Of a DNA stretch of 39,446 nucleotides, positions 8,743 to 16,996 are shown one piece after another. The notes beneath the pieces were generated by a model that was not told the origin of the DNA, did no database searches, and was given only the letters and a program-made list of their open reading frames with translations. Made by a program: the position numbers and the translations under genes. The stretch is from positions 1 through 39,446 of the forward strand of contig NZ_URFY01000040.1 of the NCBI RefSeq assembly GCF_900547205.1, read 5' to 3'. Within the stretch, counting starts at the first letter, position 1. Every line of letters begins with the position of its first letter. The DNA comes from an uncultured Bacteroides sp. (GTDB taxonomy: Bacteria; Bacteroidota; Bacteroidia; Bacteroidales; Bacteroidaceae).

Positions 8743-9155
8743 ATTCTCCTTTCGCCGATTATCAGAAACACTTCGTCTTTGAGATCATCCGGCAATTCGA
8801 TGCCTCGAAGCTGGAGACTGCGTATCCATCCGGCAACTTCATCATCTTTTGTAGTATATAGCACATCACGGAACAGCTCCGTTTCTTCATCTGTGTACAT
8901 ATTCCCTTCGCGACCAATGAACTGATCCAGCTCTTCGTCGTCATAATATTCTATCTCCTTGCTGACAGCAGCCAACAAACTGTCCCGCTCGCATACTTCA
9001 TGCTGTCCGCAACATTCGGCATCCACCTCTATTACTTCCGGCATACGGTCAAGTTCGCCACTTTCTATCTTCTTTTGTAGTCTTTTATTGCGGATGTATC
9101 CGGCAATCAATGCAATGATGCCCAGCAACACCAGACTTATAATAAGTATCCACAT
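8739..9155 (-). CDS. Small membrane-anchored protein with a CCGxHxxxC motif
   Basis: 138 aa from the ATG at 9155; a TTG at 9179 would add 8 residues but lies at the predicted transcript start. One N-terminal helix (MWILIISLVLLGIIALIAGY) anchors an acidic cytoplasmic domain. Residues ECCGQHEVCER (about 45-60) hold three cysteines and a histidine, a possible metal or redox site. The rest is Asp/Glu-rich and helical. The stop overlaps the metal permease start by 4 bp. I do not recognise a characterised family. A role linked to metal handling is inferred from the motif and coupling. Confidence 0.75.
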   Translation of the reverse strand: MWILIISLVLLGIIALIAGYIRNKRLQKKIESGELDRMPEVIEVDAECCGQHEVCERDSLLAAVSKEIEYYDDEELDQFIGREGNMYTDEETELFRDVLYTTKDDEVAGWIRSLQLRGIELPDDLKDEVFLIIGERRI

Positions 9156-9186
9156 AACGATATAATGGTTTCGAATCAAATTTCCG

Positions 9187-9194
9187 CAAAGTTA
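9187..9194 (-). promoter_or_regulatory. -7 box for the leftward 9155-7282 operon
   Basis: TAACTTTG on the - strand fits TAnnTTTG and puts the transcript start near 9180, about 25 bp before the ATG at 9155. This is the main reason for preferring that start. No clear -33 box is present. Confidence 0.4.
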
Positions 9195-9212
9195 CTTATT
9201 TATTTGCATTCT

Positions 9213-9246
9213 ATCGTAGATGATATTCATTTCTTTCGTACTTTTG
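9213..9246 (+). promoter_or_regulatory. Promoter for the M28 peptidase gene
   Basis: TTTG at 9213-9216 and TACTTTTG at 9239-9246 are separated by 22 bp, close to the usual 19-21 bp spacing. The predicted start is near 9253, giving a leader of about 45 nt. Confidence 0.5.
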
Positions 9247-9299
9247 TACGTTACGAACTTAAATAGCATTGACGAACTAGTTTTTAAATCTTATATATA

Positions 9300-10301
9300 A
9301 TGAAGAAGAAATATTTGTTTATCTCCCTTTTTTGTACTATTTCATTGTACCTATCAGCTCAATCTAATGTAGAAAAAGGGCTGCAAAGTATAAACCGTTC
9401 CTCTGCCGAAGCCACCATAGGCTTTCTGGCAGCAGACGAGCTTCAGGGACGCGAATCCGGATTCCACGGATCGTATGTATCTTCCGAATACATCGCTTCC
9501 CTTTTGCAATGGATGGGGATATCCCCTTTAGGAGAAAGTTATTTTCAGCCTTTCGAAGCCTATCGTAAAGAACGTCAGAAGAGAGGGCGTCTCGAAGTAC
9601 ATCCCGACTCCATCGCCAAGCTGAAACAGGAAGTTCACCAGAAACTTTCTATGAGAAACGTGTTGGGGATGATTCCCGGCAAAAACAAGAATGAATATGT
9701 GATAGTGGGTGCGCATTTCGATCATTTAGGCATTGATCCCGCTCTCGATGGAGACCAAATTTATAACGGAGCTGATGATAATGCTTCCGGTGTATCGGCA
9801 GTGTTGCAGATAGCAAGGGCTTTTATTGCTAGCGGACAGCAACCGGAACGGAACGTTATCTTTGCTTTCTGGGATGGGGAAGAAAAAGGTTTGCTCGGCT
9901 CTAAATACTTTGTGCAAACGTGCCCTTTCGTTTCTCAAATCAAAGGCTACTTGAACTTCGACATGATTGGACGCAATAATAAATCGCAGCAGCCCAAGCA
10001 CGTTGTTTATTTCTATACTGCCGCTCATCCCGCCTTCGGCGACTGGCTGAAAGAGGATATCAAAAAATACGGTTTGCAACTGGAACCGGATTACCGTTCG
10101 TGGGACAATCCGGTAGGAGGAAGTGATAACGGCTCCTTTGCCAAAGTTGGTGTCCCTATCATTTGGTATCATACGGACGGGCATCCTGACTACCACCAGC
10201 CTTCTGACCATGCCGACCGCCTGAACTGGGATAAAATTGTAGAAATCACGAAAGCTTCTTTCCTTAATATGTGGAAGATGGCGAATGAAAAGTCATTCTA
10301 A
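9300..10301 (+). CDS. Secreted M28 family zinc metallopeptidase
   Basis: 333 aa with an N-terminal signal peptide (MKKKYLFISLFCTISLYLSA, cleaved after about residue 20). The M28 metal and catalytic residues are present: VGAHFDHLG (H139), GADDNASGVSAV (D159/D160), WDGEEKGLLGS (E194/E195), NFDMIGRN (D221) and DGHPDYHQPSD (H299). M28 enzymes are aminopeptidases or related amidohydrolases with two zinc ions; this one is expected in the periplasm or at the outer membrane. It is a single-gene unit with its own promoter and a strong terminator. The substrate is unknown. Confidence 0.92.
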   Translation: MKKKYLFISLFCTISLYLSAQSNVEKGLQSINRSSAEATIGFLAADELQGRESGFHGSYVSSEYIASLLQWMGISPLGESYFQPFEAYRKERQKRGRLEVHPDSIAKLKQEVHQKLSMRNVLGMIPGKNKNEYVIVGAHFDHLGIDPALDGDQIYNGADDNASGVSAVLQIARAFIASGQQPERNVIFAFWDGEEKGLLGSKYFVQTCPFVSQIKGYLNFDMIGRNNKSQQPKHVVYFYTAAHPAFGDWLKEDIKKYGLQLEPDYRSWDNPVGGSDNGSFAKVGVPIIWYHTDGHPDYHQPSDHADRLNWDKIVEITKASFLNMWKMANEKSF

Positions 10302-10316
10302 AGAATAATAAAAAAG

Positions 10317-10367
10317 GCGTGGATGCCGTTGTTTCTTAAATAACAATAGACATCCACGCTATTTTTT
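10317..10367. terminator. Strong bidirectional terminator
   Basis: The 9-bp arms GCGTGGATG (10317-10325) and CATCCACGC (10351-10359) are perfectly complementary around a 25-nt loop. A T-run follows on the + strand (about 10362-10367) and an A-run precedes on it, giving a T-run on the - strand. It lies between the convergent M28 and susD genes and can end both. Confidence 0.85.
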
Positions 10368-10405
10368 GTTCCGGAAAACGTATTATCATCCGGTTAATTA
10401 TCTGT

Positions 10406-12418
10406 TTATTCTACAGGCAGTGCGCCAGTATCTCCTTCAATCTTCCATCCCGGATTCTGATAAACGACAGAACTTGTAAAATCATTCTTATCAACAGCAG
10501 TCTGGCGGAATACAGCCATACCTATCGGATTCAAATAATGGGCCGGAGTGAACAGGAAGCCTTTCTGATCTGCAATCAGATTATTCTTTGTAACCTTCTC
10601 GTACGGAAGAATGTAATTGCTCAATTCAGGAGCCGACATATTACCTTCCGCCGGATTTACGACACATAAATCTTTCAGTTCTTGTTCATAGTTGCTTCCC
10701 CAGTATAGCATACCTTCCACACGGTACGGCTTGGATATCAACTGGTCGCAAGCACGCCAGCGTTTCAAATCTTCCCAGCGCAATGCTTCTGCACAAAGTT
10801 CGTTGCGGCGTTCGCGACGGATGTTATATAATGTAGCATCAATCAACTGTCCGTGAGAATATGCGCCGAAGTCGCCTTTCGCTTCTTCAGTCATTATTGT
10901 TGCTGCAATTGTTTTGTTATAGTCTTCGTCCACTTTGGCACGACGACGCAAAGCCTTCCAATAACTGTCGGCTGTTCCGTCTATTCTGCCATTCTTTTCA
11001 TACGAAGCTTCCATATAAATCAGCATTGCTTCTGCCGCACGGAAAACGATACCGCCCGATGTCCCGGCATGGTGGTCATTAGCCATATGGTTTGAGTAGT
11101 GCTTACCTTTCTTGATGATGTAACCGGTTGTAGACAAACTTCCTTTATCACCATATATGAAACGTATTGTGCAATAGCTTGGACTACCGTCGTCGCCATA
11201 ATAATTCACATCACCTTCATTTTTCGTATTGGCGTCACCCGGTTTCTTTGTAAAGATCACGATGCGCGAATCGCGGTTTTGCAAAGTAGAATTCACTCCT
11301 TCTTTTTCCCATTCCGGATTGTAACCTGAGCCTTGTGCATAGACAGGAAGACCGTTACGCATCAGGAAAGAATTAACCATTCCGCGAGTCCAACCGGAAC
11401 CGCCGCCGTTACGTTCCAACTCCATCTGCAAGTTGTTAGTTACTAATCCTTCCTTGAATTGCTTCCACAATAATATCTCATCATATCCTTCCATATTTTC
11501 GTCACAGAACATGGTGTAATAAGGATTGATGGAAACCAGACTGGCATTCATACCTTCGGGGGTATCAGTATTTTCTGCCAGATTTCCGACGATATAGTCG
11601 CCTACCACTTTCGAAGACTTTATGGCTTCGTCGAGGAAATAAGCAATTTCATTATCAATATTGAAACCGCTTACATCGGCTGCATTGCCCGGCCATCCTT
11701 TTCCACCGGGTACAAAAGCTGTTCCTTTGTGATACTTCTCCCAAGTTGCTTCGAAGAGGGCAACGCGTGCACGCAGCAAATGTGCTACGTTTTTGCTGAT
11801 GCGGTTCTTACCTCCGGGGGCTTTGTCAAGTAACAGTTCTGTTGCTTTCTGCAAATCGTCCAAAATGAAACGTGCCACTTTATTACGCGGCTGGCGCTTA
11901 CTGGATTCCATCAGTACGTCTTCCTTATCGGGCAATGCAGTGGTAACGATGGGCAAATCTCCCAAAGAAACCAGCAATTTGTAGTAATTGTATGCTCGAA
12001 TCACGTACATTTCTCCTATATAATGCTTTACATTCTCTTGGCTACCTGTGATAGTACCTGCCTCAAACTTAGGCAGAGTGTTGTCGAAGAAATAGTTGCA
12101 AGCACGAATCTTTTTCCAATCCCATTCACCTTCGCCCGATGGAACCTTCTTTTGTCCGGGAATCCAGAAAGAGGGTGAGCCATCGGTAGCTTGATTGTCG
12201 GTATCATTATCTTTGCCAAACAAATTAATGCCGTATGCATCTGTCACCGTTTCGAACGGGTAAGCGTTGATGGTATATGCAGCCAAGTCACTTTCGGATG
12301 CAAAATAGTTTTCGGGAATAACCTTGTCTAGCGGTTCCCTGTCCAGAAAGTCATTGCAACCGGTTAATCCGCCCAATAGCAATGTTCCTAATGTTAGAAG
12401 TTTAATATGTCTTTTCAT
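10406..12418 (-). CDS. SusD/RagB family nutrient-binding outer-membrane lipoprotein
   Basis: 670 aa, at the long end of the family. A lipoprotein signal ends at LLGGLTGC (Cys about 21), followed by the typical NDFLDREPLDKVIPENYFAS. The N-terminal TPR-like SusD region includes YVIRAYNYYKLLVSLGDLPI, and the C-terminal part contains NIRRERRNELCAEALRWEDL and RW. SusD-like proteins cap SusC transporters at the cell surface and bind the imported ligand. It sits 13 bp after the susC stop, so it is cotranscribed. No glycan-degrading enzyme is adjacent, so the ligand cannot be guessed. Expression should follow the invertible element upstream of susC. Confidence 0.95.
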   Translation of the reverse strand: MKRHIKLLTLGTLLLGGLTGCNDFLDREPLDKVIPENYFASESDLAAYTINAYPFETVTDAYGINLFGKDNDTDNQATDGSPSFWIPGQKKVPSGEGEWDWKKIRACNYFFDNTLPKFEAGTITGSQENVKHYIGEMYVIRAYNYYKLLVSLGDLPIVTTALPDKEDVLMESSKRQPRNKVARFILDDLQKATELLLDKAPGGKNRISKNVAHLLRARVALFEATWEKYHKGTAFVPGGKGWPGNAADVSGFNIDNEIAYFLDEAIKSSKVVGDYIVGNLAENTDTPEGMNASLVSINPYYTMFCDENMEGYDEILLWKQFKEGLVTNNLQMELERNGGGSGWTRGMVNSFLMRNGLPVYAQGSGYNPEWEKEGVNSTLQNRDSRIVIFTKKPGDANTKNEGDVNYYGDDGSPSYCTIRFIYGDKGSLSTTGYIIKKGKHYSNHMANDHHAGTSGGIVFRAAEAMLIYMEASYEKNGRIDGTADSYWKALRRRAKVDEDYNKTIAATIMTEEAKGDFGAYSHGQLIDATLYNIRRERRNELCAEALRWEDLKRWRACDQLISKPYRVEGMLYWGSNYEQELKDLCVVNPAEGNMSAPELSNYILPYEKVTKNNLIADQKGFLFTPAHYLNPIGMAVFRQTAVDKNDFTSSVVYQNPGWKIEGDTGALPVE

Positions 12419-12431
12419 AATTGTCTATCAT

Positions 12432-15400
12432 TTAAAATGTTGCACTTAAACCGAAGGATACAGTCTTGGATAATGGATAGGTACATCCGTCCCAATTACC
12501 GATACCGATTGTCTCGGGATCGAATGTATCGACCAGACTGGTAATAGTAAATAGATTTTCTGCCGAAACAAAGAAACGAAGATTGTTTACGCAGATTTTT
12601 TCTGTCAATGATTTTGGCAAAGTATAACCCAAGGTCATATTCTTCAGGCGGCAATATGCTGCATTCTGCAAGTAGCCGGTCTGAGGGTTACGGTTTCTAC
12701 CGTTCTCAAGAAGGCGCGGATAATAAGCATTCATGTTGGGACCCAGCGGATTAGTTGTGTTTTCCGGACGGAAATAATCCAGATGTGGTTTGAAGATATT
12801 GGTCTGCCAGTAACCTACTGCTCCCCAGAACATAGTGGCGTCACCACTTGGCATATAGTCACGTTTCATTGTTCCTTGGAAGAACAATTTCAGGTCAAAG
12901 CCTTTCCATGCGGCGTCCAAATTCAATCCGAAGTTGTAGCGTGGCGTGCTGTTACCAATCTTTTTCAAGTCGCCATGATCTCCCAAAGTTTTGTTACCTC
13001 TACTGATCTGACCGTCACCATTCAGGTCTGCATACATGATATCACCTGCTCCCCAACCGGAACCGAGTACATCTTGTGCACCATTCTTCATAGTAGCTAG
13101 ATGATTTGTCATTTCCTGGTCGGTCTTGGCGATGCCGAGAGTCTGGAAGCCCCATATATCACCTACATGAGCGCCTGCATAATACGTGTTTTGGTTGTTT
13201 TTATCAAGGATTGTGTTTGACGGATTCGGATATTTATCAATTACTACTTGGTTGTCCGACAAAGAGAAGGTAACTCCATATTTAAAGTCCCTTATCTGGT
13301 CACGCCAGTTCACCTGTATTTCCCAACCTTTGGAAGTCATATCGAGGTTGTTCACTTTAGGAACGGCTATACCTAAGATATTGGGAAGTTCGGGAGCCGG
13401 ACCTACCATGTCTTTAGATTTACGCTGGAAGTAGTCAAATGTCACATTCAAGCGGTTGTTGAGCATAGATAAGTCGAAACCTAAGTCCAGAGTTTGTGTT
13501 TTTTCCCAAGTCAGCAAAGAAGATACCAAAGCTGATTCCTTGGAAATATTAGGTTTCGCACCGTTAACGAGCCAACTTCCTAAAGCATAACCGCCCCAGT
13601 CGTTCTTGTTAATATCGATTGTGCGATAGAATGGATACCAACTATCCGTATTCTGATTACCCAATTCACCCCATGAACCGCGTATCTTGAACGTACTGAT
13701 CAGGTCGGACAAATCTTCGAAGAATGCTTCGCGGGCAAGGTTCCATCCCAAGGAGAAGGATGGGAACACGTTCCAACGATTTTCTCTGAGGAAGCGTGAA
13801 GTGCCGTCGTAACGCATATTGACCTCTGCCAAATAACGTCCTTGGTAGTCGTAGTTGACACGTCCGAAGAAACCGGCTGTTGCCCATTCGGCATATCCGC
13901 CTCTGTTCTGTGCATTGGTCTGAGTAGTGTTCAGTGTAGGAACTTCCGACATGATGCCATCTTGAGATGCGGTGATGTCACGTTGGGTAAACAATTCACT
14001 CTGGAAGCCGAGCATCACTTTAAAGTTGTGTCCGCTTTCCAATGACTTATTGTATTCGGTGAAAATATTAGGATTGAAGAAGTTACTCTTATAAGCATAT
14101 TCTGTCACGCTCGAAGTCTGATTTTCTATTATGTAAGGGTTCTTGTTCACATCATAACCATACACGGTTTGCTTATCTGTATGATTGAAATCATAGTTGG
14201 AACGGTAGTTCAATTCTACATTGACCTTCCAGTCTTTGATAGGCTCTATAAGTAAAGCAAGCTGATGTGATACTACATCTTTTTGTGATTTATAGCGACC
14301 ACCTTCTGTCAACTGATAAATTTTAGATTCTACGGTATAATATCCATTGGGATCTACCACAGGAATAACCGGCCAATAACGGCATACGTCGAAATAGAAT
14401 TGATTGCTTTTGATATCGCCGCCGGCAAATGAAGGAGTCTCATAGTCGGTACGGTTGAAACGCATACTATAGCTCACTTTCATCCATTTCGTCAGGTCTG
14501 CATTGATCTTTGCAGTAAAAGAGTAACGCTGTTTGTTATCGTCGCCAAACTTTAGCAAACCACCTTGGTTTAGATAATTGGCAGAAAGATAATATTGTAT
14601 CTTATCCGTGCCACCATTCACACTCAATGAATGCTCTTGAGTGAAACTGTTGCCAAATAAAGTCTTTAACCAATCGGTATTACCTGCAGGCATCACGTCC
14701 TTGCGTTGTGGGTCATCAAATGAATTCCATCTTCCGGCATCTGTCGGCCACATATACTGTGTGCTTTTTCCTGCTTGGAAGTCCTGAATCTGTTGCAGTT
14801 TTGTGGCGCTATACATAGGCGTTTGTCCACCATTGGTCAACTGGTCGTTGATTGCCAAAGCAAAACTATAAGAATCCGCCATCTCCGGCATATTCAGAGG
14901 AGATACAAAACGGAAGTTGTTGTTATAGTTCACCACTGTCTTTCCCGATTTACCTTTCTTAGTCGTAATCAAGATTACACCACCCGGTGCACGAGAACCA
15001 TAGATGGAAGAAGCTGCGGCATCTTTCAGTACCGAAATGTTTTCGATATCCTGCGGATTGATAGCATTCATATCGCCTTCCATGCCGTCAATAAGTACCA
15101 ATGGTTCTACCTTCGATCCTTCACCGATTGTTCCGATACCGCGAATGTTGAATTTTTTATCCGATCCCAAAGAGCCTCCGCCGTCTCCGGTAGAGATATT
15201 CATACCCGGAACCACGCCTTGCAAGGCTTCAATGGTCGAGTTAACAGGGCGTGCCGAAATTTCTTTTGCTCCTACCGTGGATACGGCTCCTGTTACATTC
15301 ACTTTCTTTTGAGTACCAAAGGCAACGACAACGACTTCGTCCAGCGTTTGTGTGTCGTCTTTTAGAATGATGTTCAATGGTTGCCCTGTAAACTTGTGTT

Positions 15401-15740
15401 CCTGAGTCTGATAACCAACGAAAGAGATTACTACAATGTCGCCTACATTAACATTGTTTAATGAGAAATCACCGTCAATTCCAGTGATGGTACCATTTGT
15501 TGTACCCTTTACAACGACGGATGCACCGATGACTGTTTCACCTGTCCCATCTTTCACTACACCTGTACAGATCTTACTCTGTTCTACTGTGGAAACTTTG
15601 AGTGTACTTCCACCAGTCTCCGAATAAACAGTTCCCGCTGACACTGTCAGTAGAAACAACAACATGCTAACTGACTTTAGTTGTTTTAACATAGCGTTGA
15701 ATTTGAAGTTTTTTTCTATAATACTGATTAGCTTTTGCAT
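12432..15740 (-). CDS. SusC/RagA family TonB-linked outer-membrane transporter
   Basis: 1102 aa from the ATG at 15740; an alternative ATG at 15692 (MLKQLKSVSMLLFLLTVSAG) would give a cleaner signal peptide. After it come a carboxypeptidase-regulatory-like domain (about 55-135: CTGVVKDGTGETVIGASVVV), the SusC motif LDEVVVVAFGTQKKVNVTGA, a plug with NIRGIGTIGEG and VLKDAAASSIYGSRAPGGVI, and a ~800-residue beta-barrel ending VSFGLSATF. It imports a ligand with SusD using TonB energy. The upstream ATG overlaps the inner copy of an 18-nt inverted repeat, with an AGAAG just before it that may act as ribosome-binding site. No sigma/anti-sigma or HTCS regulator is adjacent; DNA inversion is the likely control. 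Confidence 0.95.
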   Translation of the reverse strand: MQKLISIIEKNFKFNAMLKQLKSVSMLLFLLTVSAGTVYSETGGSTLKVSTVEQSKICTGVVKDGTGETVIGASVVVKGTTNGTITGIDGDFSLNNVNVGDIVVISFVGYQTQEHKFTGQPLNIILKDDTQTLDEVVVVAFGTQKKVNVTGAVSTVGAKEISARPVNSTIEALQGVVPGMNISTGDGGGSLGSDKKFNIRGIGTIGEGSKVEPLVLIDGMEGDMNAINPQDIENISVLKDAAASSIYGSRAPGGVILITTKKGKSGKTVVNYNNNFRFVSPLNMPEMADSYSFALAINDQLTNGGQTPMYSATKLQQIQDFQAGKSTQYMWPTDAGRWNSFDDPQRKDVMPAGNTDWLKTLFGNSFTQEHSLSVNGGTDKIQYYLSANYLNQGGLLKFGDDNKQRYSFTAKINADLTKWMKVSYSMRFNRTDYETPSFAGGDIKSNQFYFDVCRYWPVIPVVDPNGYYTVESKIYQLTEGGRYKSQKDVVSHQLALLIEPIKDWKVNVELNYRSNYDFNHTDKQTVYGYDVNKNPYIIENQTSSVTEYAYKSNFFNPNIFTEYNKSLESGHNFKVMLGFQSELFTQRDITASQDGIMSEVPTLNTTQTNAQNRGGYAEWATAGFFGRVNYDYQGRYLAEVNMRYDGTSRFLRENRWNVFPSFSLGWNLAREAFFEDLSDLISTFKIRGSWGELGNQNTDSWYPFYRTIDINKNDWGGYALGSWLVNGAKPNISKESALVSSLLTWEKTQTLDLGFDLSMLNNRLNVTFDYFQRKSKDMVGPAPELPNILGIAVPKVNNLDMTSKGWEIQVNWRDQIRDFKYGVTFSLSDNQVVIDKYPNPSNTILDKNNQNTYYAGAHVGDIWGFQTLGIAKTDQEMTNHLATMKNGAQDVLGSGWGAGDIMYADLNGDGQISRGNKTLGDHGDLKKIGNSTPRYNFGLNLDAAWKGFDLKLFFQGTMKRDYMPSGDATMFWGAVGYWQTNIFKPHLDYFRPENTTNPLGPNMNAYYPRLLENGRNRNPQTGYLQNAAYCRLKNMTLGYTLPKSLTEKICVNNLRFFVSAENLFTITSLVDTFDPETIGIGNWDGCTYPLSKTVSFGLSATF

Positions 15741-15756
15741 AAGTTCTTCTAGAACT
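15739..15756 (+). repeat. Inverted repeat, copy 1, at the susC start (predicted inversion site)
   Basis: ATAAGTTCTTCTAGAACT. It is a perfect inverted copy of 16063-16080. It overlaps two bases of the susC ATG complement (15738-15740) and contains an internal partial dyad AGTTCT...AGAACT. Confidence 0.8.
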
Positions 15757-16062
15757 AAAATGATTAATGAATTAGAATTACGTGGGCAAATATATAATAT
15801 ATTTTAATATTATATGCATATTTATGAATCAAATATTAAATTAGCCTACATTATTTCCTTAAAGTTATACCATAAAGTGTTTGTTTCGACATATCTTTGG
15901 AGTAAATATAAGTTGCTTCCTCTCTTAATTATTATCTCATTTCATATCATCAAGTACAAAATAATAGATAAAATGGGTAGAAATCAAGTAGTCTGAATAG
16001 TTAAAAAAAGAATGATGTTTTTGAATTAAAGTTGTTTTAATCCTGCATTTATGCTAGTAATA
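15757..16062. promoter_or_regulatory. Predicted 306-bp invertible promoter segment upstream of susC
   Basis: This AT-rich noncoding segment lies between two perfect 18-nt inverted repeats directly before susC. Such segments (invertons) control phase-variable SusC/SusD genes in Bacteroides. A -7-like TATCTTTG at 15892-15899 on the + strand points away from susC. A TATATTTG at 15794-15787 on the - strand points toward susC but has no suitably spaced -33 box. The assembled state may therefore be OFF, but this is uncertain. No ORF in it looks real. Confidence 0.65.
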
Positions 16063-16080
16063 AGTTCTAGAAGAACTTAT
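16063..16080 (-). repeat. Inverted repeat, copy 2, outer end of the susC segment
   Basis: On the - strand it reads ATAAGTTCTTCTAGAACT, identical over 18 nt to copy 1. Around it the + strand forms a longer self-dyad, AATAAGTTCT and AGAACTTATT with a 3-nt centre (16059-16081). Confidence 0.8.
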
Positions 16081-16081
16081 T

Positions 16082-16248
16082 ATATAATTAGTATGAATAA
16101 TGAATCTTCAAAAATATAAAATTCGTGATAAGGCTGTTTATATGTAAGTGAGGTGTAACTATTGGTAATTATTTTTTTGTTAGGGTTGTGATATGGAAGT
16201 TATCCTTTTAATAATCAGACAAGCCATATTTTTAGATTCTATGAGCAA
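16082..16248. other. Noncoding AT-rich spacer
   Basis: Between the outer inverted repeat and the SDR stop codon I see no ORF, repeat or clear terminator, only AT-rich sequence with a T-run near 16169-16176. Confidence 0.5.
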
Positions 16249-16965
16249 TTACATCCTGCAATAAACAGCTGACGGAAAAAGGCGGAACAGGGCAGCTACA
16301 AACTTCCATCTTCGGGAGATGAAAGCAACTTTCTTCTTTTTCAGAATAGCTTTTTTGATTTGCCTTACAGCCTTGTCTACCGGAGTTACCCAAAACAGAC
16401 CTTCCCCTTTAGCCATTGCTGTGTCTACAAATCCCGGACGGATATCTGTTGTGTAAATAGGATAAGGTGATTTAGTCGCTTTTTGGCGCAACCCTTCCAT
16501 GTAGTTGATTTGATAAGCCTTAGAAGCATTGTAGGCGGGGGCAATGCCACTACCACGTGTGCCACCGACGGAAGAAATTGCGATGAGATGCCCGCTTTTC
16601 TGTTTTTCAAAGTATCGGAATCCCCAAACGGCGATGTTGGTGAATCCAATTACATTGGTCAGTAAAGTGGGCTCTTCCAGTTGGTAGGAAAGTTCTGGAT
16701 TTACTTCTCCGGTGCCGGCACAGATAATAAGTATGTCCATTCCTCCCATTTCCCGTACTAGTGTTTCCAGTGGTGAAATGCAGTTCTCCGTGTGAGTGAT
16801 GTCGCATACCTGATAGAATATTTTGTCTTTGTCTAAGGCGCAAATATCTTTCAGCAAATTTTCCCGACGACCGGTGATGCCGACGAGGCAGTCTTCTTGT
16901 GCATATTGTTCTGCTAGTCCGCGACCAATGCCGGAGGTTGCGCCAATTATTATAATCCTATTCAT
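16249..16965 (-). CDS. Short-chain dehydrogenase/reductase (SDR)
   Basis: 238 aa, classical SDR size. The Rossmann nucleotide motif is GATSGIGRGLAEQYA (about 8-22), the ICAGTG strand follows near 83, and the catalytic ISSVGG (about 130) and YNASKAYQINYMEGLRQ (Tyr and Lys spaced by three, about 145-149) are intact. It is a cytoplasmic NAD(P)-dependent oxidoreductase with unknown substrate. It lies 31 bp after the aroA stop in the same direction and may be cotranscribed. Its C-terminal tail is hydrophobic and basic. Confidence 0.92.
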   Translation of the reverse strand: MNRIIIIGATSGIGRGLAEQYAQEDCLVGITGRRENLLKDICALDKDKIFYQVCDITHTENCISPLETLVREMGGMDILIICAGTGEVNPELSYQLEEPTLLTNVIGFTNIAVWGFRYFEKQKSGHLIAISSVGGTRGSGIAPAYNASKAYQINYMEGLRQKATKSPYPIYTTDIRPGFVDTAMAKGEGLFWVTPVDKAVRQIKKAILKKKKVAFISRRWKFVAALFRLFPSAVYCRM

Positions 16966-16996
16966 ATTCTAAGTCCTTTGTGTAAGCTTCTGCACA

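Noticed and set aside
14775..15365. 196-aa rightward ORF inside susC
   Set aside because: It lies opposite the conserved plug region of susC and has no homology pattern or ribosome-binding site; it is an antisense shadow.
16619..16626. Inversion sites elsewhere in gene interiors
   Set aside because: Short TTTG or dyad matches inside coding regions were seen but none formed a pair of long inverted repeats.
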